This document shows positions 1-6,898 of a DNA stretch of 12,866 bases, one piece after another. Below the pieces are notes generated by a model, which searched no databases, was not told the DNA's origin, and saw only the letters and a list, made by a program, of their open reading frames with translations. Source of the DNA: Candidatus Scybalocola fimicaballi (GTDB taxonomy: Bacteria > Bacteroidota > Bacteroidia > Bacteroidales > Paludibacteraceae); the NCBI GenBank assembly GCA_002317115.1, contig DCIP01000179.1, forward strand, positions 1 to 12,866. Direction: 5' to 3'. The position numbers and the translations under genes were made by a program. Position 1 is the stretch's first letter. Every line of letters starts with the position of its first letter.

Positions 1-608
1 AAACCACCGATTGCAAGTGGGTTGACAGCAGCCTCACTACCTCCTGCTACGATTGCGTCTGCGTAACCGTGCTTGATAGCGTGGAATGCCTCACCTACTG
101 CGTGAGTAGATGTCGCGCATGCTGTAACGACTGGGATACATGGTCCCTCAAGCTGGTGTGCGATTGCAACCTGACCTGATGCCATGTTAGCGATTAGCAT
201 TGGGATGAATAGAGGGGAGATGCGGTTCATTCCCTCGTTGATAAGCTTCTCACACTCTGTTGTGAAGACGTGCATACCACCGATACCTGATCCGATGTAT
301 GTTCCGAATCTGTCGGCTGCGATGTTCTCTCCACTCTTTAGTCCAGAATCTGCGATAGCCTGGTTAGCTGCTGCAAGAGCGAATTGTGCGAAACGGTCTG
401 ACTTACGAGCCATACCCTTGTCTACACCGAAATCCTCTGCCTTGAAGTCCTTAACCTCTGCCGCAAGTTTTACTGGATGATCACCTGTCTCATACTGAGT
501 GATTGGGCCGATACCATTAACACCGTTGACAAGGCTGTTCCAGTATGCGTCTATATTGTTACCGATAGGCGAGATAACGCCCATACCTGTAATTACGACT
601 CTCTTCAT
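1..608 (-). CDS. fabF: 3-oxoacyl-ACP synthase II (FabF), 5' part only
   Basis: This is the N-terminal 202 residues of a beta-ketoacyl-ACP synthase; the rest lies beyond the left edge. The enzyme condenses malonyl-ACP with a growing acyl-ACP in the cytoplasmic elongation cycle. The protein starts MKRVVITGMGVISPIGNN, the usual FabF opening. The active-site cysteine is Cys164 in VTACATSTHAVGEA, almost the same position as in E. coli FabF (Cys163). The two catalytic histidines of the family lie further toward the C terminus and are outside the window. It is the third gene of a fabH-fabK-fabF cluster, 33 bases after fabK, so it is probably co-transcribed. No acyl carrier protein gene sits just upstream, unlike the common acpP-fabF order. 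FabB is an alternative name, but the opening and the cysteine position favour FabF. Confidence 0.93.
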   Translation of the reverse strand, partial: MKRVVITGMGVISPIGNNIDAYWNSLVNGVNGIGPITQYETGDHPVKLAAEVKDFKAEDFGVDKGMARKSDRFAQFALAAANQAIADSGLKSGENIAADRFGTYIGSGIGGMHVFTTECEKLINEGMNRISPLFIPMLIANMASGQVAIAHQLEGPCIPVVTACATSTHAVGEAFHAIKHGYADAIVAGGSEAAVNPLAIGG

Positions 609-641
609 TTCAATTCTTTTTATAAATTTTTACGACACTAA

Positions 642-1586
642 TTAAGCCAAGCGTCCGTTTGCTGCCTTAAGTAGCTCCTCACACTTGCTTGCCATATTCT
701 CAACGATCTCCTTGCAAGACTTCTTCTCGTTGATCATACCTGCGATCTCTCCTGCCATGAAGCTTCCCTCCTTCAAGTTACCGTCCTTAACGGCCTTGCG
801 AAGTGAACCAGCACCAAATGCAAGCAACTCCTCAGATGTTACAGCTGGATCGTTCTCCATCTTAGCGAAATTCTTTGAGAATGGAGTACGTACTGTACGA
901 ACTGGGTGACCAAGCTTCTTACCTGTTACGATAGTGTCGTTGTCGCCAGCCTTCAAAACTTTCTCCTTATATACTTCGTGTACTGTACACTCGTCTGCTA
1001 CCAAGAAGCATGTTCCGCACTGTACAGCCTCTGCTCCCAACATGAATGCTGCTGCCATACCACGTCCGTCACCGATACCACCGGCTGCGATAACTGGAAC
1101 GCTAACTGCGTCTACGATCTGTGGAACAAGTGGCAATGTGTTAGCCTCTCCTGTGTGGCCTCCACTCTCTGCACCCTCAGCGATAATTGCGTCTACTCCC
1201 ATTCTCTCAATACGTAGAGCCAACGCTACACTTGCTACAACTGGCATAACCTTGATGCCTGCTGCCTTCCACATCTCCATGAATGGAGCAGGTGAACCAG
1301 CACCTGTAGTAAGAATCTTAACTCCTTCCTCAACAACGATCTGTGCGATCTTCTCAACCTCTGGAGCCTGAAGCATGATGTTCACACCGAATGGCTTGTC
1401 TGTCATCTTCTTGCACTTTCTGATCTCCTCTCTTACGATTTCTGGAGGACAAGCACCTGTGATGATACCCAAACCACCTGCATTACTTACTGCAGCAGCC
1501 AAACTAGCGTCGGCAACCCATGCCATACCACCCTGGATAATTGGATATTTGATACCCAATAGGTCGCAAATCTTACTCTTTATCAT
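642..1586 (-). CDS. fabK: FMN-dependent enoyl-ACP reductase (FabK)
   Basis: This 314-residue protein belongs to the nitronate monooxygenase/FabK TIM-barrel flavoprotein family. FabK reduces trans-2-enoyl-ACP, the last step of each fatty acid elongation round, and replaces FabI in some bacteria. The start MIKSKICDLLGIKYPIIQGGMAWV is typical. A flavin-contact region PVIAAGGIGDG lies near residues 164-174, and His144 in ESGGHTGE matches the catalytic histidine of Streptococcus pneumoniae FabK (also His144). Length fits the family (about 310-320). It lies between fabH (39 bases upstream) and fabF (33 bases downstream) on the same strand, which supports the enoyl reductase reading over nitronate monooxygenase, a frequent database label for this fold. 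Using FabK instead of FabI would be expected to give low triclosan sensitivity; that is inference from the family. Confidence 0.9.
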   Translation of the reverse strand: MIKSKICDLLGIKYPIIQGGMAWVADASLAAAVSNAGGLGIITGACPPEIVREEIRKCKKMTDKPFGVNIMLQAPEVEKIAQIVVEEGVKILTTGAGSPAPFMEMWKAAGIKVMPVVASVALALRIERMGVDAIIAEGAESGGHTGEANTLPLVPQIVDAVSVPVIAAGGIGDGRGMAAAFMLGAEAVQCGTCFLVADECTVHEVYKEKVLKAGDNDTIVTGKKLGHPVRTVRTPFSKNFAKMENDPAVTSEELLAFGAGSLRKAVKDGNLKEGSFMAGEIAGMINEKKSCKEIVENMASKCEELLKAANGRLA

Positions 1587-1625
1587 GATTGTATGTTATT
1601 TTCTAAATTAACTCTTGATTATTGT

Positions 1626-2582
1626 TTACTTGTTCCAACGAAGTACGTTAGCTGATGTTTGGAATCCAGCTCCAAATGCACTCATTACCAAAATGTCGCC
1701 CTTCGACAACTTTCCTTCCTTGTTCAATCTGTCAAGCAGGATAGGAATACATGCCGACGACATATTGCCTGTATCTTCAATTGTAGTTGGGAATTTCTCT
1801 TCTGGCTCACCTAGGAAGTGGCGGATAGAATCGATGATTCTGACGTTCGCCTGGTGTAGCACGAAATATTTCACCTGATCTGAAGTGATTTTTGCATCAT
1901 CCATCACAGTCTTGATATCCTCCTGTGAACATGAAACAGCCATTCTGAACACCTCGCGTCCGTTCATTACCAATGGAACGCTTCCTTCAATCTCGCCTAC
2001 GAATGGAGTCTTCTCCATAGCTCTCTTGCTATAAAGCACCTGTGGCATAGATGTAGTTGTTGAACGCATAGCAAGAATGTCGTCGCCGTCTGCACTGACA
2101 ACAACAGCTCCCGCACCGTCGCCAAACAATACGCTTGTGCTTCTGTCTGTCCAAGATGGGATTCTTGATGGCTCCTCAACAGCCACAATCAAAATCTTTT
2201 TCGCAACGCCTGTCTTAATAAACGACTCTGCAATCTGCATTCCGTATAGGAAGCCTGCGCATGCAGCATTGATGTCAATGCTTGGGCAAGTGGCTCCAAT
2301 GTGACCTTGCAACACACAACCGATTCCTGGTGTGATGATCTCGTTCACTGTGTTAGAGCAGATGATGTAGTCTAAGTCCTTTGCTGTAATGCCAGCATCT
2401 TTTAGGGCATTCTCGATCGCCTCGACGCCGATTTCCTCCAACTCCTGATTTACCAAGAGATGACGGCGCTTGATTCCAGTGCGAGTGGAAATCCACTCAT
2501 CGCTTGTATCCATCACCTGAGATAGCATCTCATTTGTAGCGACGAATTTTGGCAATGCACTGCCGGTTCCGATAATTCTCAT
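1626..2582 (-). CDS. fabH: 3-oxoacyl-ACP synthase III (FabH)
   Basis: FabH starts fatty acid synthesis by condensing an acyl-CoA primer with malonyl-ACP. All three catalytic residues are visible: Cys108 in INAACAGFLYG, His243 in VLHQANVRI and Asn273 in DTGNMSSACIP, against Cys112/His244/Asn274 in E. coli. Length is 318 residues, normal for the family. The C-terminal GAGFQTSANVLRW is a typical FabH end. It is the first gene of the minus-strand cluster with fabK and fabF, and a candidate Bacteroidetes promoter lies about 40-70 bases upstream. FabH of Bacteroidetes often takes branched primers; nothing seen here decides primer choice. No Shine-Dalgarno site is seen before the ATG, which is preceded by an A/T-rich leader, as is common in this phylum. 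Confidence 0.94.
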   Translation of the reverse strand: MRIIGTGSALPKFVATNEMLSQVMDTSDEWISTRTGIKRRHLLVNQELEEIGVEAIENALKDAGITAKDLDYIICSNTVNEIITPGIGCVLQGHIGATCPSIDINAACAGFLYGMQIAESFIKTGVAKKILIVAVEEPSRIPSWTDRSTSVLFGDGAGAVVVSADGDDILAMRSTTTSMPQVLYSKRAMEKTPFVGEIEGSVPLVMNGREVFRMAVSCSQEDIKTVMDDAKITSDQVKYFVLHQANVRIIDSIRHFLGEPEEKFPTTIEDTGNMSSACIPILLDRLNKEGKLSKGDILVMSAFGAGFQTSANVLRWNK

Positions 2583-2621
2583 ATTTTATAACAATAATTC
2601 TGCAATTTTAGAATATGCTTG

Positions 2622-2652
2622 CAAAATAAATCATAAAACTCTTAATATGCAA
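2622..2652 (-). promoter_or_regulatory. Candidate fabH promoter
   Basis: On the minus strand a TTG (2650-2652) is followed 21 bases later by TATTTTG (2622-2628), close to the Bacteroidetes primary sigma factor pattern TTTG / TAnnTTTG but one base short in the second box. Transcription would start about 30-35 bases before the fabH ATG. The match is imperfect. Confidence 0.35.
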
Positions 2653-2775
2653 TTTTTTATTACTCTTTTGCACTTTTTGACAAGTTTACGACCTCGAAAT
2701 CGCTTATTTCGTAATTTCATAATGCGGAATTATCAAATACGAATTTGCATTAATTCACCACGAATTTCATTTAAC

Positions 2776-2905
2776 CCGACTCCCAAATACAACATTTGTT
2801 CACAAATTTCGTATTTGGGAGTCGGCTACCGTCGACTTCTTCGAACCTGGTCCGCTAGATCATGTCGTGGCATTGACTGGATCTGCGGGGAATACCCCTA
2901 CTTTT
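2776..2905. other. GC-rich intergenic island with long hairpin; possible small RNA or small repeat element
   Basis: The intergenic stretch is very A/T-rich except for about 125 bases here. The island begins with a perfect 15-base inverted repeat, CCGACTCCCAAATAC (2776-2790) and its complement (2811-2825). The loop holds a second small stem, ATTTG (2794-2798) with CAAAT (2803-2807). Further on are AGATC/GATCT arms, and GGGGaataCCCC (2886-2897) followed by TACTTTTAATT, a weak terminator-like end on the plus strand. No convincing promoter or protein is seen. I compared it by eye with tmRNA, 4.5S RNA and tRNA features and found no match. It could be a structured RNA, a miniature mobile element, or a dispersed intergenic repeat. 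The 86-codon plus-strand reading frame that crosses it looks fortuitous. Confidence 0.4.
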
Positions 2906-2951
2906 AATTGATTAGATTACAACTGGAATTGGCTTGTGCCGACAATTATGC

Positions 2952-2968
2952 ATTATTAATTGTGAATT
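2952..2968 (+). repeat. A/T-rich intergenic repeat, copy 1
   Basis: ATTATTAATTGTGAATT here matches 16 of 17 bases of a minus-strand copy at 8867-8883. Both copies sit beside a terminator hairpin and a GAGACG-type palindrome. Such simple A/T strings can recur by chance in A/T-rich spacers, so the family assignment is tentative. Confidence 0.4.
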
Positions 2969-2977
2969 ATGAATTAA

Positions 2978-3007
2978 AAATGGGATAGACTTTCGCCCAT
3001 CCCATTT
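2978..3007 (-). terminator. Rho-independent terminator of the LRR protein gene
   Basis: Read on the minus strand, AAATGGGAT and ATCCCATTT form a 9-bp stem around a 12-base loop, followed by TTTTTAATT. It lies 48 bases downstream of the LRR gene stop, in the correct orientation to end that transcript before fabH. Confidence 0.75.
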
Positions 3008-3025
3008 AAGATTTGTCTTATGTTA

Positions 3026-3045
3026 AGACGCGAGATCTCGCGTCT
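3026..3045. repeat. 20-bp perfect palindrome, GAGACG family copy 1
   Basis: AGACGCGAGATCTCGCGTCT is its own reverse complement. With flanking bases it reads GTAGAGACGC...GCGTCT on the minus strand. It is one of four hairpins in the window with a GAGACG/CGTCTC stem (others at 6845-6866, 8900-8923 and 11614-11638). It sits 10 bases after the LRR gene stop and before the terminator, so it is transcribed with that gene. Confidence 0.7.
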
Positions 3046-3055
3046 CTACGGAATT

Positions 3056-5215
3056 TTATTCCTTCCATGTTACAGACTTGACTCCGTAGAAGGCATTTTT
3101 CCCAACTTCAACATTCTCTTCAGAATTCTTAATCTCGATCTCTAAATTCTTGCTATATGCAAACGCTAATTCTGCGATTGTCTCTACACTTGCAGGAATC
3201 TCAATGTCTCTCAAGTTGTAACAGTCGGCAAACGACGAATTTCCGATGCTTGTCACACTCTCCGGAATATTGACTTTAATCAATGTCTTGCATAATGAGA
3301 AGGCGTTGTCTCCGATAGCTGTCACTGTTGACGGAATAGTCACACTTGTCAGGTTGTTGCAGCTCTCAAATGCGGATGTGCCAATGTTTGTGACTGTGTA
3401 CACTTTATGGTCGATACGCACTTTCTCTGGAATGACGATTGTGCCGTATACCTTTGATGTGTTGCTCTTCGACACCTCAACTGTGGAGTCGGATGTGACC
3501 TTTAGACTGATCGCTAAATCGGTTGCGTTTGGTATTGTCGACTCTTTAGTGAATTTCACAGACTTGCATTTGTCGAAGGCGTTCTCTCCAATCTCCACAT
3601 CGTCTTCAGAATTGTTGATTGTGATGTTGAGTGAGTCGCAGTTAGCAAATGCGTATCTGTCGATGATTGTGACACTTTCTGGAATCTCAATATTTCCTAA
3701 TCCTTTACAATTGGCGAATGAAGCAAAATTAATTTTTACCATTCCATTAGGAATCATAATATCAGTCAACCTTTCACATCCGTCGAAAGCCTCTTCGTCG
3801 ATTATAGCTACACTCTCTGGAATGTTTATAGCCACCATGCTGTCGCATCCTGAGAATGCCATTATTCCAATGCGAATTAGACTTGAAGGTAGCTCCACAA
3901 CTTTTATGTTTTTGCAACCGGCGAACACAGAATCTCCGATTCCTACCACATTATATAGTGTTCCAGCAATTCTCACTGTGTCAGGGATGATGATTGTGTC
4001 AAGGGCAGCGTACATCTGGTTGTGAGTCACTTCAACTGTCGAATCATTTAAAACCTTATATCTTATTAATGGCGACGTTGCAGAGTCGACGGTAGTGGTG
4101 TCTTCTGGAATTACTGGATCTTTTAGGTATTTCACAGATTTGCATCCTGAGAACGCATTGTCTCCGACTATAAGATTGTCACTTGAGTTGTTGATTACAA
4201 TGTCAAGATTGATACAGTTGAAGAACGCTGATTGTCCGATGACAGTGATATTCTCTGGAATCTCAATATTTTTCACGCTGTCGCATCCCGCAAATGCGTT
4301 TGCTGCAATGCTTGACACTAAATATTGACGGCCGTCTATCGTTACTCTCTCTGGGATAACGACAGTTTCCAAACATCCACCCAGCATCTCAGCAGTGGCG
4401 TCTGGCAGAATCCTATACTTGGATTTGATCGGATCTTCTACGACTGGACTCTCAATAGTGAATGACACAGATTTACAGCCGTCGAAAGCCGCAGCTCCAA
4501 TCTCTATGTTCTCTTTCGCGTTGTCAATCACAACGTCGAGGTAAGTACATCCGTAGAAAGCCCAATCGCCGACATTTTTAACGCTTGATGGAAGAGTTAT
4601 TGAAGTTAAGCCAGTACAGTTTTGAAATGATTCTTCTCCGATGCTGGCCACATTTGACGGGATGTTGATGGCTTTCAAACCTTTACAATTGTTGAATGCC
4701 TTGTCTTCTATGCTTACAATGCTTGTAGGCAAAGTGATGCCGATCAAACCAGCGCATGCTGAGAATGCGTCTTTGCCTATGCCAGTGACGCTATATACAA
4801 CGTCTTTGATTTTGACGTTTGCGGGAATAATCATCTCTTTCTCTTCGATTATTCCGTCTTCATCTGTGAAATATTTCTTGCTGTAGCCGGACACTTCTGC
4901 AGTGGAGTCGGTCAAAGTCCTGAATGATAAAGGAGACTCAGATATTTCGGCTGCAGTGGTATCTGCGATTTTCTCGTAGAAAACCTCAACAACCTTATTG
5001 ACATTATATATTGTAGTATCGCAGGCTTTGTTTACGATATACATATTTTTCTTTGATGGAGTGGCGTCGGATTTATCGTATGACACCTCTTCTATATCTT
5101 CTACATCGAATTTGGATATGTCGTTCGTGTCGAGTTTGACACACATATAGAATGCGGAAAATATTGGCAAACCTAATGCCAATGCCGCAGACAATGCAAG
5201 CAGTTTCTTTTTCAT
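3056..5215 (-). CDS. Secreted BspA-like leucine-rich-repeat protein
   Basis: The protein has 719 residues. A signal peptide is visible at 1-22 (MKKKLLALSAALALGLPIFS), with no lipobox, so a soluble exported or surface form is likely. From about residue 97 it holds many LRR_5/BspA-type repeats with the pattern IP.SV..IG..AF..C..L. The repeats are grouped in four modules starting near residues 97, 267, 385 and 570. Each opens with a related segment (SFRTLTDSTAEV, YRILPDATAEM, YKVLNDSTVEV, LKVTSDSTVEV), then a beta-like IVIP.KVRI...Y.V stretch, LRRs, and a closing CKSV.FT segment; modules 2 and 3 carry different repeat numbers. BspA proteins of oral Bacteroidetes bind host matrix or other bacteria; that role here is inference. 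No type IX C-terminal sorting domain is seen. It has its own candidate promoter and terminator. Confidence 0.88.
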   Translation of the reverse strand: MKKKLLALSAALALGLPIFSAFYMCVKLDTNDISKFDVEDIEEVSYDKSDATPSKKNMYIVNKACDTTIYNVNKVVEVFYEKIADTTAAEISESPLSFRTLTDSTAEVSGYSKKYFTDEDGIIEEKEMIIPANVKIKDVVYSVTGIGKDAFSACAGLIGITLPTSIVSIEDKAFNNCKGLKAINIPSNVASIGEESFQNCTGLTSITLPSSVKNVGDWAFYGCTYLDVVIDNAKENIEIGAAAFDGCKSVSFTIESPVVEDPIKSKYRILPDATAEMLGGCLETVVIPERVTIDGRQYLVSSIAANAFAGCDSVKNIEIPENITVIGQSAFFNCINLDIVINNSSDNLIVGDNAFSGCKSVKYLKDPVIPEDTTTVDSATSPLIRYKVLNDSTVEVTHNQMYAALDTIIIPDTVRIAGTLYNVVGIGDSVFAGCKNIKVVELPSSLIRIGIMAFSGCDSMVAINIPESVAIIDEEAFDGCERLTDIMIPNGMVKINFASFANCKGLGNIEIPESVTIIDRYAFANCDSLNITINNSEDDVEIGENAFDKCKSVKFTKESTIPNATDLAISLKVTSDSTVEVSKSNTSKVYGTIVIPEKVRIDHKVYTVTNIGTSAFESCNNLTSVTIPSTVTAIGDNAFSLCKTLIKVNIPESVTSIGNSSFADCYNLRDIEIPASVETIAELAFAYSKNLEIEIKNSEENVEVGKNAFYGVKSVTWKE

Positions 5216-5276
5216 TTGTAATCTTTCGTTTCGTCCTTTTAATAAAATCCTTTGATTGCCTATGACAACCGATTTG

Positions 5277-5307
5277 CTAAAATAAAAAACAAATTATATA
5301 AATTCAA
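5277..5307 (-). promoter_or_regulatory. Candidate promoter of the LRR protein gene
   Basis: On the minus strand TTG (5305-5307) is followed after 20 bases by TATTTTAG (5277-5284), one mismatch from TAnnTTTG. This would give a leader of roughly 50 bases before the ATG at 5215. Confidence 0.35.
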
Positions 5308-5353
5308 ATAATTTATCGAAAAATTTAAGCTGAACTATTCTCTTCTAATTTCT

Positions 5354-5396
5354 TTTCGTTATCGTTATCGTCTTCGTTATCGTTTTCGTTTTCGTC
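5354..5396 (-). repeat. Hexanucleotide repeat directly after the dNTPase stop codon
   Basis: About seven 6-base units of the type TTCGTT/ATCGTT (plus strand) lie immediately downstream of the minus-strand TAG at 5397-5399. Because the period is a multiple of three, the dNTPase frame stays open through the repeat and beyond for 23 codons, ending at TAA (5325-5327). The in-frame extension begins DENENDNEDDND and ends EENSSA. It may be a plain microsatellite, a tail cut off by a nonsense mutation, or a tail made by readthrough. Confidence 0.7.
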
Positions 5397-6725
5397 CTAC
5401 ATCGTCGGCAACGATATTCCCTGAATCTTTCTGTAAAGGTCGAGCGCATAGACGTCGGTCATACCGGAGACGTGGTCGAGCACAGCGAGGATTCTCTCGT
5501 ATGGAGATTCGGCTGACACTGCAAACTGTGACGGTATGCGTGCCAACAGTTGCTTTGAATATGCTTTGTCGGCATTGAACACTGCCTCTATCTCTTTGTC
5601 AATCAATGTATAGATGATATTGTAACCGGCAATCTCGATGTCGACAACCTCTTTGCTTTTATAGATTTTGTTGAATGATATGCGTTGACACTCTTTGTAT
5701 GCGTTGCTCACTCTATCAGACACGTAGTCGATCAACGATCCCTCAAACTCTCCTGCCAATATTTTCTCTTCGTTTTTCAGGAAGACGTCGGAGCACTCCT
5801 CAATCAGAACTCCGATGACGCATGAACGCAAATATGCCACTTGCTCATTCACGTCGTCGACAAAGGTCATTCGATTTTTGATTCTTTCTTGTCTGTCTTC
5901 AGGGAAGAATGCAAGAAGGAGATGGAATGTCTCGTCCTTGTCAAGCAGACGCATCTTCAACGCATCTTCTATATCCATGATCTCATAGCAGATATCGTCG
6001 GCCGCCTCTACCAAGTAGACGAGGGGATGACGCGAATATTTACCGTCGGCCTTCTTCTTAATGCCAAGATAATCAGCAATTTTCTTGTATGTGTCGAAGT
6101 CGTCTTGGAAGAAACCGAATTTGTTCTTCTTGCCTTTCACGTCGGCTGCGATATATGGATATTTCACGATGGAAAGCAGAGTAGGGTAGGTAAGCACGAA
6201 TCCTCCATTGCGTCGCCCCTCAAAACGATGTGTAAGCAGACGGAAAGCGTTGGCATTTCCGTCGAAATGGGTGAAATCAGCCCATTGCTCATCTGAAATA
6301 CTGTATTTATCTTTCAATGCCATGCCGGCACCTTCAGAAAAATATGATGAAATTGCTGTCTCTCCGCTATGTCCGAATGGAGGATTCCCCATGTCGTGGG
6401 CCAAACAAGCGGCAGAAACAATCGAACCAAGATCATCGACATGTTCGGATATATCACTTCCATATTTCTCTTTTAGAAACTTGGAGACACGATTGCCGAT
6501 GGATCTTCCTACACAGCTTACCTCCAAAGAGTGAGTCAGACGGTTGTGTACGAAAATGGTGTTTGGCAATGGAAATACCTGAGTCTTGTTCTGCAGACGT
6601 CTGAAAGGAGCCGAGAACACCAAGCGGTCGTAGTCGCGCTGAAACTCAGTACGGTCTTGCTCTTTAGGGTCGTGATAATCCTCCAATCCCAATCGAATAG
6701 TGCAAATCAGTTTATTCCATTCCAT
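5397..6725 (-). CDS. dgt: dGTPase-like deoxynucleotide triphosphohydrolase
   Basis: This HD-domain enzyme would hydrolyse dNTPs, classically dGTP to deoxyguanosine and triphosphate, in the cytoplasm. With the chosen start it has 442 residues. The metal-binding HD signature is visible as His65 in NRLTHSLEV, His110-Asp111 in ACLAHDMGNPPFGHSGE, and an Asp of EAADDICYE (243/244). DYDRLVFSAPFRRLQNKTQVFPL near the N terminus is typical of the family. The reading frame is open up to a GTG at 6756-6758, but that GTG lies at a TATATTTG promoter box, and family members start M.W..L, so ATG at 6723-6725 is preferred (ATG at 6726-6728 is also possible). It is divergent from lpxK. The TAG stop is followed by an in-frame acidic reading frame (see 5354-5396). 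Substrate choice among dNTPs cannot be read from sequence. Confidence 0.9.
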   Translation of the reverse strand: MEWNKLICTIRLGLEDYHDPKEQDRTEFQRDYDRLVFSAPFRRLQNKTQVFPLPNTIFVHNRLTHSLEVSCVGRSIGNRVSKFLKEKYGSDISEHVDDLGSIVSAACLAHDMGNPPFGHSGETAISSYFSEGAGMALKDKYSISDEQWADFTHFDGNANAFRLLTHRFEGRRNGGFVLTYPTLLSIVKYPYIAADVKGKKNKFGFFQDDFDTYKKIADYLGIKKKADGKYSRHPLVYLVEAADDICYEIMDIEDALKMRLLDKDETFHLLLAFFPEDRQERIKNRMTFVDDVNEQVAYLRSCVIGVLIEECSDVFLKNEEKILAGEFEGSLIDYVSDRVSNAYKECQRISFNKIYKSKEVVDIEIAGYNIIYTLIDKEIEAVFNADKAYSKQLLARIPSQFAVSAESPYERILAVLDHVSGMTDVYALDLYRKIQGISLPTM

Positions 6726-6757
6726 CATTTTCTTCCATGTTTTTATATTTGACAACA

Positions 6758-6765
6758 CAAATATA
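6758..6765 (-). promoter_or_regulatory. Candidate -7 box for the dNTPase gene
   Basis: The minus strand reads TATATTTG, an exact match to TAnnTTTG, 32 bases upstream of the ATG at 6725. No well-spaced TTTG is seen upstream. The box argues against the longer GTG-started protein. Confidence 0.45.
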
Positions 6766-6794
6766 ATAAATCGCCAATAAGTTACTCTGATTTA

Positions 6795-6826
6795 TTTGCT
6801 TTTTAACTTAAAAGCATCTATATTTG
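6795..6826 (+). promoter_or_regulatory. lpxK promoter
   Basis: TTTG (6795-6798) and TATATTTG (6819-6826) are separated by 20 bases, an exact match to the Bacteroidetes consensus with good spacing. Transcription should start near 6832. This rules out starts at or before 6826 for lpxK and leaves a leader of about 67 bases containing the hairpin at 6845-6866. Confidence 0.65.
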
Positions 6827-6844
6827 AAAAATGCGATTCTCGTT

Positions 6845-6866
6845 GAGACGCATGGGTGTGCGTCTC
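6845..6866 (+). repeat. GAGACG-family hairpin in the lpxK leader, copy 2
   Basis: GAGACGCA and TGCGTCTC form an 8-bp perfect stem with a six-base loop. The hairpin sits between the predicted transcription start and the lpxK ATG (32 bases before it) and has no T-run after it, so it is not a terminator. It could shape the messenger 5' end or be a dispersed palindrome. Confidence 0.65.
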
Positions 6867-6898
6867 TCATTATTAAGGATATATTAAGGAATAAGATT

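Noticed and set aside
2826..2905. tRNA-, tmRNA- or SRP-RNA-like sequence (GGTTCGAA on the minus strand)
   Set aside because: The T-loop-like word is not flanked by a matching T-arm stem, and no acceptor stem, CCA end or SRP core could be found.
2647..2907. 86-codon plus-strand reading frame between fabH and the LRR gene
   Set aside because: It passes through the hairpin and A/T-rich spacer, has no start signal and no family features.
3246..4025. 259-codon frame antisense to the LRR gene
   Set aside because: It is a shadow of the periodic LRR coding sequence; the minus-strand frame has a signal peptide and clear LRRs.
5397..5399. Reassignment of TAG as a sense codon in this organism
   Set aside because: TAG also ends the GNAT gene at a sensible position, and no internal TAG codons are needed in any other gene here.
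6726..6758. Longer dNTPase starting with GTG at 6758
   Set aside because: The GTG overlaps a TATATTTG box and the family starts at the M.W..L position.
6824..6898. Longer LpxK starting with TTG at 6824
   Set aside because: The TTG is part of the TATATTTG promoter box, and the extension would encode the leader hairpin.
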